A stretch of DNA of 64,000 bases from Brevibacillus aydinogluensis (GCF_031954365.1 NZ_JAUSVZ010000009.1), one strand, 5' to 3'; positions 35,015 to 44,218 are shown, numbered from the stretch's first letter. Program-made: numbers and translations. The notes: generated from the letters alone by a model not told the origin.

Positions 35015-36448
35015 ATGAGCCAGTTTGAAACCGTCATCGGCCTGGAAGTACACGCCGAGCTTTCCACCAACAGCAAAATCTTCTGCGGCTGCCCGACAGA
35101 GTTCGGTGCGCCGCCGAATACCCATACCTGCCCGATCTGCCTGGGGCATCCCGGCGTCCTGCCCGTCACCAACAAGCAGGCCGTGGAGTTCGCGATGAAG
35201 GCAGCGCTTGCGCTCAACTGCGAAATTTCCCGCGAAACCAAGTTTGACCGGAAAAACTACTTCTACCCGGACCTTCCCAAGGCGTACCAGATCTCCCAAT
35301 TTGACCAGCCGATCGGCAAAAACGGCTGGATCGAGATCGAAGTCAACGGGGAGAAAAAGCGGATCGGCATCACCCGCCTGCATCTGGAAGAGGACGCGGG
35401 CAAACTGACTCACAGCGACTTCGGCGATACGCTGGTCGACTTTAACCGCGTCGGCGTGCCGCTGGTGGAGATTGTCTCCGAACCGGACATCCGCTCGCCT
35501 GAAGAGGCAAAGGCGTATCTGGAAAAGCTGAAGGCCATCCTGCAGTACACCGGCGTGTCGGACGTGCGCATGGAGCAGGGCTCGCTGCGCTGTGACGCCA
35601 ACGTCTCCATCCGTCCGGTGGGCCAAAAGGAATTCGGCACCAAGACGGAATTGAAAAACATGAACTCGTTCCGCAACGTGCAGGCGGCACTGGAGTACGA
35701 AGTGGAGCGGCAGAAGCAGGTCGTTCTCTCCGGCGGCACGGTCGTGCAGGAAACCCGCCGCTGGGACGAAACCAACCGGAAGACCCTCTCCATGCGGTCC
35801 AAGGAAGAGGCGCACGACTACCGCTACTTCCCGGACCCGGACCTGGTGCGGATGCAGATTTCCGAAGAGTGGATTGAAGCCGTGCGGGCTTCCATTCCGG
35901 AGCTGCCTGACGCTCGCCAGGCTCGCTATGTGAACGAATACGGCCTTCCGCAAAGCGACGCCGCCGTCATCACCATGTCCAAGGAAACGGCCGACTTCTT
36001 TGACGAAACCGTCAAGACGGGCGCTGATCCGAAAGCGGCCGCCAACTGGCTGATGGTGGAACTGCTGGGCTATTTGAACGCCAACAACTTGACGTTGGCC
36101 GACGTGAAAATTACGCCGCACGGACTGGGCGAGATGATCAAGCTGATCGAAAACGGCACGATTTCCTCCAAGATCGCCAAGACCGTCTTCAAGGAGATGG
36201 TGGAGACCGGCAAGGAGCCGAAACAGATCGTCGAGGAAAAAGGGCTGGTGCAGATCAGCGACGAAGGCGCCCTGCGCCAGATCGTCCAGGACGTGGTCAA
36301 CGCCAACCCGCAGGCTGTCGCCGACTACAAGGCCGGCAACGAGAAGGCCGTCGCCTTTTTCGTCGGTCAGGTAATGAAGCAGACCCGCGGCAAAGCAAAC
36401 CCGCCGATGGTCAACAAGCTCTTGCGGGAAGTGCTGCAAAACGCGTAA
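35015..36448 (+). CDS. gatB: Aspartyl/glutamyl-tRNA amidotransferase subunit B
   Basis: The 477-residue subunit that binds misacylated tRNA and transfers the ammonia. Motifs: FETVIGLEVHAELSTNSKIFCGC, CPICLGHPGVLPV (zinc cysteines), FDRKNYFYPDLPKAYQISQ, HLEEDAGKL and DYRYFPDPDL. The C-terminal YqeY-like tail ends VGQVMKQTRGKANPPMVNKLL. GAGGGGG overlaps the gatA end, six bases from its stop. A strong terminator follows. Confidence 0.96.
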   Translation: MSQFETVIGLEVHAELSTNSKIFCGCPTEFGAPPNTHTCPICLGHPGVLPVTNKQAVEFAMKAALALNCEISRETKFDRKNYFYPDLPKAYQISQFDQPIGKNGWIEIEVNGEKKRIGITRLHLEEDAGKLTHSDFGDTLVDFNRVGVPLVEIVSEPDIRSPEEAKAYLEKLKAILQYTGVSDVRMEQGSLRCDANVSIRPVGQKEFGTKTELKNMNSFRNVQAALEYEVERQKQVVLSGGTVVQETRRWDETNRKTLSMRSKEEAHDYRYFPDPDLVRMQISEEWIEAVRASIPELPDARQARYVNEYGLPQSDAAVITMSKETADFFDETVKTGADPKAAANWLMVELLGYLNANNLTLADVKITPHGLGEMIKLIENGTISSKIAKTVFKEMVETGKEPKQIVEEKGLVQISDEGALRQIVQDVVNANPQAVADYKAGNEKAVAFFVGQVMKQTRGKANPPMVNKLLREVLQNA

Positions 36449-36466
36449 GATACAGACGGACAAAAC

Positions 36467-36505
36467 AGGGACACGCTTTCTCATTGAGGAGCGTGTCCCT
36501 TTTTG
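36467..36505 (+). terminator. Terminator of gatCAB
   Basis: AGGGACACGC pairs with GCGTGTCCCT across a 14-base loop and is followed by TTTTTG. Confidence 0.9.
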
Positions 36506-36677
36506 TTGCGCGGGAACAGAGATCCGCTCCTGGTATTTTGTCAGCGACCGATGGGCATTTTGCACCTGGGCAGAAGTAGTTAATCGTAGGATAAAGGTGA
36601 AAACCATTATGTATATCATCGGGACCCTGTCGGTGTGCAACGCTTTGGAATCCAACAGTATTCACCCAAAAAAATAA

Positions 36678-36700
36678 CACCCGTTAATTGGGTGCTTTTT
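36678..36700 (+). terminator. Short hairpin in the gatB to AT-rich island gap
   Basis: CACCC and GGGTG around GTTAATT, followed by CTTTTT. It sits in a 284-bp gap with no gene that I can support; the base composition turns AT-rich from here. Confidence 0.45.
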
Positions 36701-36789
36701 AATCAAATCGAGCGACGGGTAAACAAATCATAAATCAAGGGCATGCATGGACCTTCTCGTTCATTTACAGATGAACCTATTATTTGATG

Positions 36790-37377
36790 CTAAAAACAGT
36801 TAGCAACTACATTCGTGAGATTAAAGAAATCTAATAATGCATCCTTCACAGATTTAGATAATCCTTCAGAAGCTTTGTCCAAAGCTTTTGAAATTGATTT
36901 CTTTCTGGAAAAACCATTGTACCGGAATTCATCATAATATTTTTTTATCGTCTTTACTGCTTTTGTAGTTCCCCCAAGAGCTTTGATAGCTGATTTAATT
37001 TTTGTTATTTTAGTGAATGAAAATGCATTGGTTACCAAAGCTATTCCCACTGCAGCAATACATCCTGCAACGCTTCTGGAAACTTTAAGATTTGGTTTTA
37101 CCTCGCTAAAGTGTAAATTATCTTCACTGTCTACAGTAACGTATAGTCCGGTTGTTTCCTGGAACCATATCGCAGTTGCTTGAGGGCCTTGATCCAAAAC
37201 ACTTTGTGGAATATCTTCAATCGCTTGAAGAATAACAGTGGTTTGATCAAAGACTTCATTATCAATTATCTGTTCTGCTGGCAGGTTTTCATTCTCATCC
37301 GCATTGGCAACGTTAGGAACTACAGTAACAAAGAGACAAAATGACAAGAAACACAACAGAAACTTTTTAACCTGCAA
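36790..37377 (-). CDS. Secreted protein of unknown function, AT-rich island
   Basis: I do not recognise the family. The 195-residue product has a clean Sec signal peptide (MQVKKFLLCFLSFCLFVTVV, cleavage after VANA), an acidic middle, then a Gly/Ala hydrophobic patch SVAGCIAAVGIALVTNAF. A strongly basic C-terminal part follows (KITKIKSAIKALGG, RKKSISKALDKASEG) and it ends NVVANCF. An acidic prodomain followed by a hydrophobic-cationic, Cys-containing tail resembles bacteriocin precursors, but this is inference only. Codon and base composition are far more AT-rich than the neighbours. TTG 37377 is preceded by GGGAGAGAAGG. It is divergent from a 57-residue membrane protein. Confidence 0.7.
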   Translation of the reverse strand: MQVKKFLLCFLSFCLFVTVVPNVANADENENLPAEQIIDNEVFDQTTVILQAIEDIPQSVLDQGPQATAIWFQETTGLYVTVDSEDNLHFSEVKPNLKVSRSVAGCIAAVGIALVTNAFSFTKITKIKSAIKALGGTTKAVKTIKKYYDEFRYNGFSRKKSISKALDKASEGLSKSVKDALLDFFNLTNVVANCF

Positions 37378-37494
37378 AAGCCTTCTCTCCCTTACTAAAA
37401 ATTATTACTCTGCGTAACTTAAACATATCAATAAAAATAGAATTTTTTCAAGAGTTTTTCGTATAATATTATACAGAAAAGGAGGATATTTGTA

Positions 37495-37668
37495 ATGAAA
37501 GACAATTTATCCCTGGTAGGCGCCATATGCCTGTTAATCGTGACGATCGTTAATTTTTCGACTGACAATCAACTGATTACAGGAACAGTCGGCGGAATTC
37601 TATTTCTGTTTGTGTTGATTCTTAACATAAAATCAAGGCTGGATAATAAAAAAGCAAACAAAAAGTAA
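37495..37668 (+). CDS. 57-residue two-helix membrane protein
   Basis: A small ORF with an excellent AAAAGGAGG nine bases before the ATG. The translated product has two hydrophobic helices (about residues 5-20, LVGAICLLIVTIVNF, and 28-45, ITGTVGGILFLFVLILNI) joined by a short polar loop. Its basic tail is KSRLDNKKANKK. A TATAAT at 37462-37467 lies 27 bp upstream of the start. It has no recognised family. It is divergent from the secreted protein gene in the same AT-rich patch, so it may serve as its immunity or anchoring partner; this is inferred only from arrangement and size. Confidence 0.72.
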   Translation: MKDNLSLVGAICLLIVTIVNFSTDNQLITGTVGGILFLFVLILNIKSRLDNKKANKK

Positions 37669-37766
37669 CGAGGAGCGTTTTCAATCCTGAGAAGCATCTC
37701 TGACAGACCGGCTGCTGTTGTGTTGATACAAGCGTTTGCCGTCAAGGCAGGAAGTCCTTGTTTGAA

Positions 37767-37795
37767 TTGTAAGATTGTGCCCGCTCCCCTATAAT
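37767..37795 (+). promoter_or_regulatory. Promoter of the gene at 37826
   Basis: TTGTAA at 37767 and consensus TATAAT at 37790, 17 bp apart, 30 bp before the start codon. Confidence 0.65.
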
Positions 37796-37825
37796 GAAAA
37801 GGGACAATGTGTGGAGGAGGAGGGC

Positions 37826-38182
37826 ATGGAAATGAACATCGTGTCCGTCACGGGAGAAAGCGTGCCGCCGAGCAAAGGTGGGTCGCCTGCCGATACATTT
37901 GAACGATCCATCGCGACCTGTGAGGTGAACGGACAGCAGAGAACGGTCACCGTCACCTACGTTCGCTACTTTGAAAAGGTGCTGGCCGAGCGGGGCATCT
38001 ACGATCAGGATGCGGAGGGCATTCCGGTCAACCGGCTGGTGGCCGTGCTCTTCTTGGAAAAACACCCGGATGAGCGGGGAAACCGCCACTACATCAACGA
38101 CACCGACAAGTTTCTGTCGCTGTTTGCCGGATTTTCGCTGGAAGATTTCAAACGAAAACACGTTGGATTATCCCTTGCGTAA
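37826..38182 (+). CDS. Small conserved-looking protein of unknown function
   Basis: A 118-residue soluble protein with no recognised domain. It starts MEMNIVSVTGESVPPSKGG and contains beta-like TVTVTYVRYFEKVLAERG and VNRLVAVLFLEKHPDERG, then a helical tail FLSLFAGFSLEDFKRKH. GGAGGAGG precedes ATG 37826 by five bases (ATG 37832 is possible). It has its own promoter and a terminator whose stem begins inside the last codons, so it is transcribed alone, just before natAB. Confidence 0.75.
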   Translation: MEMNIVSVTGESVPPSKGGSPADTFERSIATCEVNGQQRTVTVTYVRYFEKVLAERGIYDQDAEGIPVNRLVAVLFLEKHPDERGNRHYINDTDKFLSLFAGFSLEDFKRKHVGLSLA

Positions 38183-38202
38183 CTTGCAAGGGTTTTCTTT
38201 TA
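38172..38202 (+). terminator. Terminator overlapping the stop codon of the 37826 gene
   Basis: CCCTTGC (38172-38178) pairs with GCAAGGG (38186-38192) and is followed by TTTTCTTTT. The left arm lies in the coding sequence. Confidence 0.82.
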
Positions 38203-38315
38203 TTTGTCCGTATACCGTACTCTCAGGGGACATCGGCCAGTTGATTTCATATATAATGGATGATAAGCCAAATATTCTCGTGGTGTTGCTAGTGGATCAG
38301 AAAGGAGAGCAGTCA

Positions 38316-39044
38316 GTGATCGAAGTAGATCAGGTCAGCAAACGATTTGGCAACGTCGCGGCAGTGCGGAACGTGACGTTTTCCGTCTCCTCCGGCGAAG
38401 TGTACGGGCTGCTCGGTGAAAACGGCGCAGGCAAAACGACGACGATGCGCATGATGGCGACCATCCTGCAGCCAACCGAGGGAGATATTCGAATCGGGGG
38501 ATATTCTGTCCGCACCCAGCCGGTGGAAGTTCGCCGGCGTATCGGCATTCTGTTCGGGGGTGACGTGGGCCTGTACAACCGGCTGACGGCGCGGGAAAAC
38601 ATCGCCTATTTCGGCAGGCTGTACGGTCTGACGGGGCCGCGCCTGGACCAACGCATCGATCAGTTGAGCCGGATGCTTCAAATGGAGGCGTTTATCGATC
38701 GGCGGGTGGGCGGGTTTTCCCGGGGGATGAAGCAAAAAGTAGCGATCGCCCGCACACTGGTGCACGATCCTGACGTGATACTGCTGGACGAACCGACGAC
38801 CGGACTGGATGTGACGGCGGCCAACATGTTTCGGCGCATGGTGGCGATGCTCCGGGAAGAGGGAAAGACTATCCTGTTCTCCAGCCACAATATGGGGGAA
38901 ATTGAAAAGCTGTGCAGCCGCATCGCGATCATTCACAAGGGAAGCATCCGCTATGCGGGTACGGTGGCAGCGCTTCGAGAGCGCTGCGGCATGAATGACT
39001 TGGACGATATCTTCATGGCGATGGTCGAGGAGGGCAGACATTGA
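38316..39044 (+). CDS. natA: ABC exporter ATPase, NatA-like
   Basis: The 242-residue ATPase of a NatAB-type exporter, known in B. subtilis for sodium extrusion. Walker A is GENGAGKTTTM, Q-loop region GDVGLYNRLTARENI, signature FSRGMKQKVAIARTL (one residue off the usual SxGxxQK), Walker B VILLDEPTTGLD, then SSHNMGEIEKLC. GTG 38316 follows AAAGGAG by eight bases; earlier in-frame starts precede that site. Its stop overlaps natB (TGATG). Confidence 0.87.
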   Translation: MIEVDQVSKRFGNVAAVRNVTFSVSSGEVYGLLGENGAGKTTTMRMMATILQPTEGDIRIGGYSVRTQPVEVRRRIGILFGGDVGLYNRLTARENIAYFGRLYGLTGPRLDQRIDQLSRMLQMEAFIDRRVGGFSRGMKQKVAIARTLVHDPDVILLDEPTTGLDVTAANMFRRMVAMLREEGKTILFSSHNMGEIEKLCSRIAIIHKGSIRYAGTVAALRERCGMNDLDDIFMAMVEEGRH

Positions 39045-40222
39045 TGGACAGAAATGTCGTGTGGACCATATTCGCCAAGGAGATGCTCGATCTGCTGCGT
39101 GACCGCAAGACCTTGATCGGCACGTTTCTCATACCGCTTGTCGTGATACCGTTTGTGTTCTTTTTGCTCAGCATGTCGTACAGCAACGTGGAAAAGGAAG
39201 CGCGCTCCTACGTACCGATCGCCGTTGAAGGCACGTCGAAACTGGTGGATCATCTCCGCTCTCAGCCAGGCGTCCGCATCCTGTCGCCGGACAGACCGAT
39301 GGAGGCGCTGAAGGCGGGAGAACTGCGGGCAATTGTGACCATCCCTGATCATTTCGACCAGGTACTGCGGAGCGGGGGGAGGGTCCAGCTGCATGTCGCC
39401 TACGACAACACCAACCAAAAGTCGGTGTACGCAAAAAGCGTGATCGACAGCGCAGTGCAGCAGTACAGCTCCGACATCGTCAGCATGCGGCTCAGGCAGG
39501 CGGGTTTGTCTGTGGAAGCGATCGAGCCAATTGAAACGACGTACGAAAACGCTGCGTCCGACGAACGGCAGACCGGCGGCATTCTGGCCGGGATCATTCC
39601 CCTGATGGTGGTGCTGTCGCTCGCTTCCGGCGGGGTGGCGGCCGCCACCGATCTGGTCGCCGGCGAAAAAGAGCGGGGCACGCTGGAATCGCTGTTGACC
39701 ACTCCGATTGCTGCCAACCAGATCCTGACGGCCAAGCTGCTGGCGGTCATGGTGATGAGCTGCATCAGCGCCACCGCCTCGCTGCTGTCCCTCTCGTTTG
39801 TGTTTCGGTGTGGACCTCTGAAGGTGGACGGGACCGACCTTTCTTTCGGCTTTTTGTCCCCGGTCTCACTTGCAGTGCTGGCGGCGACCATTGTGCTGCT
39901 GGCCGCCTTGTTCGCTGGGCTGGAGCTGACGCTCAGCACCGTCGCCAAATCGTTTAAGGAGGGGCAGACCTACATGACCGGCGTCGTCATCCTGGCAATG
40001 ATTCCGTCCTACATGTTGATGCCCATCCACCCTGTAGACATTCCTGCGCTGTACTACGTCTTGCCGGTCTTCAACGGGGTGGCCTTGTGCAAGGAGGCGT
40101 TTTACGGTGAGGTTGATCCCTTGCACACCTTGGTCGGACTGGGGACGTCGCTGCTCTACGTGACCGCCATCATCGCCGCGACTGCCCGTCTGTTCCGCCG
40201 GGAAGGAGCGGTCGTGAGATAG
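39044..40222 (+). CDS. natB: ABC exporter permease, NatB-like
   Basis: A 392-residue permease of the ABC-2 type. It has one helix near residues 20-45, a large extracellular domain (about 45-180, with VQLHVAYDNTNQKS), then five to six helices. The hallmark LVAGEKERGTLESLLTTP lies near residue 215. Composition and domain order match NatB. ATG 39044 is coupled to the natA stop. Sodium as the substrate is a family-level inference. Confidence 0.86.
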   Translation: MDRNVVWTIFAKEMLDLLRDRKTLIGTFLIPLVVIPFVFFLLSMSYSNVEKEARSYVPIAVEGTSKLVDHLRSQPGVRILSPDRPMEALKAGELRAIVTIPDHFDQVLRSGGRVQLHVAYDNTNQKSVYAKSVIDSAVQQYSSDIVSMRLRQAGLSVEAIEPIETTYENAASDERQTGGILAGIIPLMVVLSLASGGVAAATDLVAGEKERGTLESLLTTPIAANQILTAKLLAVMVMSCISATASLLSLSFVFRCGPLKVDGTDLSFGFLSPVSLAVLAATIVLLAALFAGLELTLSTVAKSFKEGQTYMTGVVILAMIPSYMLMPIHPVDIPALYYVLPVFNGVALCKEAFYGEVDPLHTLVGLGTSLLYVTAIIAATARLFRREGAVVR

Positions 40223-40346
40223 TTCGTGAGATATTGACGCCGGGCGGCGGATGCCGTTCAATGTCGGCAGTTCGCTTGGCCCGGCGCACCTTTTTTGTCT
40301 TCGCCGTTCAGCAGCAGTTGCGGTGAGAGGGGATACGGCATGCTGC

Positions 40347-41336
40347 CTACTTAACCACGGAGTCGCTTATCACCAGGGAGTCGCGAATCAGCCAACCGGC
40401 GCCGATTACACCGGCATCGTTGCCCAACGTTGCGGGCAGGATTTCGGTCGACTCCGCTACGTGAGAGAACGGAACAAACCGGCGGAACGACTCGCGCACC
40501 CGGGAAAAGAGAAACTCGCCGGCTGCCGCGACGCCGCCCCCGATAATGAACTTGGCCGGGTTGAGTGTAGCCGCCAGATGGGAGAGGGCCAGACCCAGAT
40601 AGAAAGCGACTTGGTCGGTGATCGCCAGGGCGGCAGCATCTCCCGCCTTGGCAGCATCCAAGACGTCCTTGGCCTTGATGTCGCCTTGGCGGGCGAGTGT
40701 TTCTGCCAGGAGCGGGCTTGTCCCCTCTTGCGCGGCTTTTAGGCCTTCACGGATGATCGCGGTGGCGGAGGCGTACGTCTCCAGACAGCCGGTCTTGCCG
40801 CAGTTGCAGGCCGGACCTCCCTCGGGCACCATCGTGATGTGGCCGATTTCACCGCCTACGCCATGGATGCCGTTGACCACCTTGCCGTGCAGGATCACGC
40901 CGCCGCCAACGCCAGTGCCCAGTGTGATCAGAACCATATCTTTGGCACCCTGTCCGGACCCCCGCCACATCTCGCCAAGCGCGGCAGTGTTGGCGTCGTT
41001 GTCGACAGCCACCGGCAGGCCGATGAGCGCTTGCAGTTTGTCGCGCAGCGGTACGGGGCGCTTCCAGTGCAGGTTTACCGCTTGATAGACGATGCCGTTG
41101 GCCGCGTCGACCGGACCGGGAATCCCTACGCCGATGCCGGCCACCTGTTCCTTGGAAAAGCCATGCTGGTGCAACATGCTCGTTGCCATGTCCACCACTT
41201 TTTGCAGGACGCTGTCTTCGCCGTCCGCCACGGGTGTCGGCTCCTGGGTTTTGGCAAGGATGTTGCCCTCCGTGTCGAGCAGGGCCATTTTGATTGCTGT
41301 TCCTCCTACGTCAACGCCTACGATGATGGGTTTCAC
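40347..41336 (-). CDS. glcK: ROK family glucokinase
   Basis: A 329-residue sugar kinase, probably ATP-dependent glucokinase. It has the phosphate loop GVDVGGTAIKMALLD, the catalytic NDANTAALGE, LGTGVGGGVI, the substrate-binding HITMVPEGG and the ROK zinc motif CNCGKTGCLE (Cys 177, 179, 184). GTG 41336 has AGGAGGAG upstream. It is convergent with natB, with no obvious terminator between, and divergent from dgkB. Confidence 0.9.
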   Translation of the reverse strand: MKPIIVGVDVGGTAIKMALLDTEGNILAKTQEPTPVADGEDSVLQKVVDMATSMLHQHGFSKEQVAGIGVGIPGPVDAANGIVYQAVNLHWKRPVPLRDKLQALIGLPVAVDNDANTAALGEMWRGSGQGAKDMVLITLGTGVGGGVILHGKVVNGIHGVGGEIGHITMVPEGGPACNCGKTGCLETYASATAIIREGLKAAQEGTSPLLAETLARQGDIKAKDVLDAAKAGDAAALAITDQVAFYLGLALSHLAATLNPAKFIIGGGVAAAGEFLFSRVRESFRRFVPFSHVAESTEILPATLGNDAGVIGAGWLIRDSLVISDSVVK

Positions 41337-41486
41337 ACAAGCTCCTCCTATCTCCTCCGATTGTAATCTTTTCCTATCCTCTTATGATAACATGTCGGGT
41401 ACAGCATAGCGATTCCCAAAAATGGCTATACAGGATATGATGAAAAGAGAGAAGCCATGAGCGAGTACAGGAAGAAGGGACATGCG

Positions 41487-42377
41487 TTGAAACGTGCCAG
41501 ATTGATTTACAACCCCAGCTCCGGCCGGGAAATCGTGCGCCGGCGGCTGCCGGACATTCTGGAACTGCTGGAGTCTGCCGGCTACGAGACGTCGTGCTAC
41601 GCGACAAAAGGGGAAGACGACGCCACCGAAGAAGCGGAACGGGCGGTCAAGCGCGGCTTTGACGTGATCATCGCCGCCGGCGGAGACGGCACCATCTACG
41701 AGGTGGTGAACGGCATGGCCGGAAAGCCCGCACGGCCCGCTCTCGGCATCATCCCCTGCGGAACGAGCAACGATTTTGCGCGTGCTCTCGGCATTCCCAA
41801 ATCAATTACTCGTTCCTGCAAGATCATCGCAGCAGGAAAGCGGAAGCGGGTGGACGTCGGCCGCATCAACAACCGGTATTTTATCAACATCGCCGGCGGC
41901 GGGTCGCTGACCAACCTGACCTACGAAGTGCCCAGCAAGCTGAAAACCCTTCTGGGCCAATTGGCTTACTATGTCAAGGGACTGGAAAAGCTGCCGTCGC
42001 TTCATCCCATCCGCGTCAAACTGGAGACGCGGGACAAAGTGCTGGTCGACGAAGAAATCATGATTTTCCTGATCACCAACAGCCATTCGGTCGGCGGTTT
42101 CGACCGGCTTGCCCCCAACGCCGACATCTCCGACGGCAAGCTGGATTTGATCGTCGTCAAAAAAGTTGGCCTGGGCGATTTTATCCGCCTGGCGGCACAG
42201 GCTATACGAGGGGAGCATGTAAAAGACCCCAACCTGCTGTATTTTCAAACCGACTACATCAAGGCGACATCCCCGTCAGGCGAGACGGTTCAGCTCAATC
42301 TGGACGGGGAACTGGGCGGCGAGCTTCCGTGCGTATGCGAAGCGCTGCCAGGGCATCTCGAATTGTTTGTACCGTGA
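41487..42377 (+). CDS. dgkB: Diacylglycerol kinase DgkB
   Basis: A 296-residue soluble lipid kinase that phosphorylates diacylglycerol released by lipoteichoic acid synthesis. Signatures are ARLIYNPSSGREIV, IIAAGGDGTIYEVVNG, GIIPCGTSNDFARALGIP, INIAGGGSLTNLTYEVPSKLKT (in two parts) and LNLDGELGGELP. TTG 41487 gives the start MKRARLIYNP seen in B. subtilis DgkB and has AAGGGA upstream. ATG 41457 (ten residues longer) is the alternative. rlmD follows 90 bases later. Confidence 0.91.
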   Translation: MKRARLIYNPSSGREIVRRRLPDILELLESAGYETSCYATKGEDDATEEAERAVKRGFDVIIAAGGDGTIYEVVNGMAGKPARPALGIIPCGTSNDFARALGIPKSITRSCKIIAAGKRKRVDVGRINNRYFINIAGGGSLTNLTYEVPSKLKTLLGQLAYYVKGLEKLPSLHPIRVKLETRDKVLVDEEIMIFLITNSHSVGGFDRLAPNADISDGKLDLIVVKKVGLGDFIRLAAQAIRGEHVKDPNLLYFQTDYIKATSPSGETVQLNLDGELGGELPCVCEALPGHLELFVP

Positions 42378-42470
42378 GCCAGTGAGGTCAGGCCCCTCGC
42401 CATGACGCGGTCAAAGGCGGCGGGGAACCCCTTCTGTTTTTCAGTATGAAAGTGAAAAGGAGCAACAGTA

Positions 42471-43895
42471 GTGGCCAAGACAGCAAAGAAGCGACGCGGA
42501 ACGGCGGTCAAGCCGGAGCTTGACCTGCCGGTCCGCCTCGGACAAACCGTAGAAGTGGAGATAACCGGACTCAATCACGAAGGTGCAGGCGTCGGCCGGG
42601 TGGACGGCTACACCCTGTTCGTGCAGGGAGCGCTGGCCGGAGAGCGGGTGCGTGCACGGATAGAGCACGTGAAAAAAAGCTACGGCTTTGCCTCGCTGCT
42701 GGACGTGATCGAAGCCAGTCCGCACCGCGCCCAGCCGCCCTGTCCGGTGTATGACCGTTGCGGTGGCTGTTCGCTGCAGCACCTCGCCTATGAGGAGCAG
42801 ATCCGGCACAAGCAGCAGATCGTCAAAGACAACCTGCGCCGGATTGGCGGCTTTCCCGTGGACGGGGAAGGAGCGGTCGTCGTCCATCCGACGATCGGGA
42901 TGAGCGATCCGTGGCGCTACCGCAACAAAGCCCAGGTGCCGATCGGCGAGCAGAATGGGGCGCTGGTGGGCGGCTTTTACGCCGAGCGCTCCCACGAGAT
43001 TGTCGACATGGACGAATGCCTGATCCAGCACCCGGCCAACGACGAAGCGGTCGCCGCCGTCAAGCGGATCGCCGCCCGGCTGGGCATCCAGCCGTATGAT
43101 GAAGTGCGCCATACCGGCCTCCTGCGCCATGTGGTGGCCAAGGTGGGGGCGCGTACAGGCGAAGTGATGGTGGTGCTGGTGACGACAGAGGAATTCATCC
43201 CGCAGCGAGAGATGCTGATCGAGTCCATCCGCGCCCAGGTGCCGGGTGTGACCAGCATCGTGCAAAACATCAACCCGGACAAGACCAATGTCATTTTCGG
43301 CAAAACGTCGATTACGCTTTGGGGCAGCGACGTGATCTACGACTACATTGGCCCGATCAAATTTGCCATCTCTACCCGCTCGTTCTACCAGGTGAATCCG
43401 GTGCAGACGGAAGTGCTGTACAACAAAACACTGGAGTACGTCGGCGCCACCGGGACAGAAACGGTGATCGACGCCTATTGCGGCATCGGGACAATTTCGC
43501 TCTTTCTGGCGCAAAAATCCCGTCACGTCTACGGCGTGGAGATCGTGCCGGAAGCGATCGCCGACGCCAAGCGCAATGCCGAACTGAACGGCATCGCCAA
43601 CGTCACCTTTGAAACCGGCCCGGCCGAGGTGGTCATCCCTGCGTGGAAAGACCAGGGCATCCGCCCCGACGTGATCGTCGTCGACCCGCCGCGCAAAGGC
43701 TGCGACGAGGCGCTGTTGACAACCATTTTGCAGATGAAACCGCAGCGGGTGGTGTACGTCTCCTGCAACCCGTCGACGCTGGCCCGGGATTTGAAGGTGC
43801 TGGCGGAGCTGTACGAGCTGAAGGAAGTGCAGCCGGTGGATATGTTCCCGCATACGGGGCATGTGGAGAGTGTGGCGCTGCTGACCCTGAAATAG
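42471..43895 (+). CDS. rlmD: 23S rRNA (uracil-5-)-methyltransferase RlmD/RlmCD
   Basis: A 474-residue SAM-dependent rRNA methyltransferase. An N-terminal TRAM domain (about 22-80) precedes the iron-sulfur cysteines C91, C97, C100 (C-x5-C-x2-C) and C183. The methylase core follows with VIDAYCGIGTISLFLA, GVEIVPEAIADA, VDPPRKGCDE and the catalytic Cys in VVYVSCNPSTLARDL. The B. subtilis homologue modifies both U747 and U1939. GTG 42471 follows AAAGGAG. A terminator follows. Confidence 0.93.
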   Translation: MAKTAKKRRGTAVKPELDLPVRLGQTVEVEITGLNHEGAGVGRVDGYTLFVQGALAGERVRARIEHVKKSYGFASLLDVIEASPHRAQPPCPVYDRCGGCSLQHLAYEEQIRHKQQIVKDNLRRIGGFPVDGEGAVVVHPTIGMSDPWRYRNKAQVPIGEQNGALVGGFYAERSHEIVDMDECLIQHPANDEAVAAVKRIAARLGIQPYDEVRHTGLLRHVVAKVGARTGEVMVVLVTTEEFIPQREMLIESIRAQVPGVTSIVQNINPDKTNVIFGKTSITLWGSDVIYDYIGPIKFAISTRSFYQVNPVQTEVLYNKTLEYVGATGTETVIDAYCGIGTISLFLAQKSRHVYGVEIVPEAIADAKRNAELNGIANVTFETGPAEVVIPAWKDQGIRPDVIVVDPPRKGCDEALLTTILQMKPQRVVYVSCNPSTLARDLKVLAELYELKEVQPVDMFPHTGHVESVALLTLK

Positions 43896-43901
43896 AGCAG
43901 A

Positions 43902-43936
43902 AAACCCTTGTGTATCAAGGGTTTTTATTTTTTTAT
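43902..43936 (+). terminator. Terminator of rlmD
   Basis: AAAACCCTTG pairs with CAAGGGTTTT around a short loop and runs into TATTTTTTT. Confidence 0.92.
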
Positions 43937-44029
43937 CTCTAAAATGGTTGTGTGTGTTGCAGACAAAACCAGCGGGATTTAAAATTATAGGGACTTCATT
44001 ATCTGAATAGTCAATCTTCTGTCTTGTAG

Positions 44030-44218
44030 CATTACTGGGGAGATCATCACATTACTACTGGATGCACGGTGCTTTTTCACCGAGGTCGCGTCTTCCGTGG
44101 ACATTGCAGTATGAACGGCAAGACCGTTGCCCACGCCAGCCTGACCATCGCCAAGGCCAAGCTGGATAAATACGTAGATGTCCCCTTGCAGGGGACGCCG
44201 GGAGGTACATCCTTATGA
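44030..44218 (+). pseudogene. 5'-truncated gene remnant fused to the enoyl-CoA hydratase operon
   Basis: An open frame with no usable distant start runs from the stop at 44027 to TGA 44216-44218. Its last part reads MNGKTVAHASLTIAKAKLDK and is typical GC-rich coding sequence. Its stop overlaps the next ATG as ATGA, the arrangement of a coupled operon pair. The left part joins AT-rich sequence at about 44040. I read it as the C-terminal end of a lost upstream gene, perhaps a hot-dog dehydratase-like protein, but the family is a guess. Confidence 0.5.

Noticed and set aside
32166..36655. Very long minus-strand frames across psd and gatCAB
   Set aside because: Antisense frames of well-supported genes with no start context or recognised domains.
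42378..42470. Possible separate promoter for rlmD
   Set aside because: No convincing -10/-35 pair in the 93-bp gap; co-transcription with dgkB is simpler.
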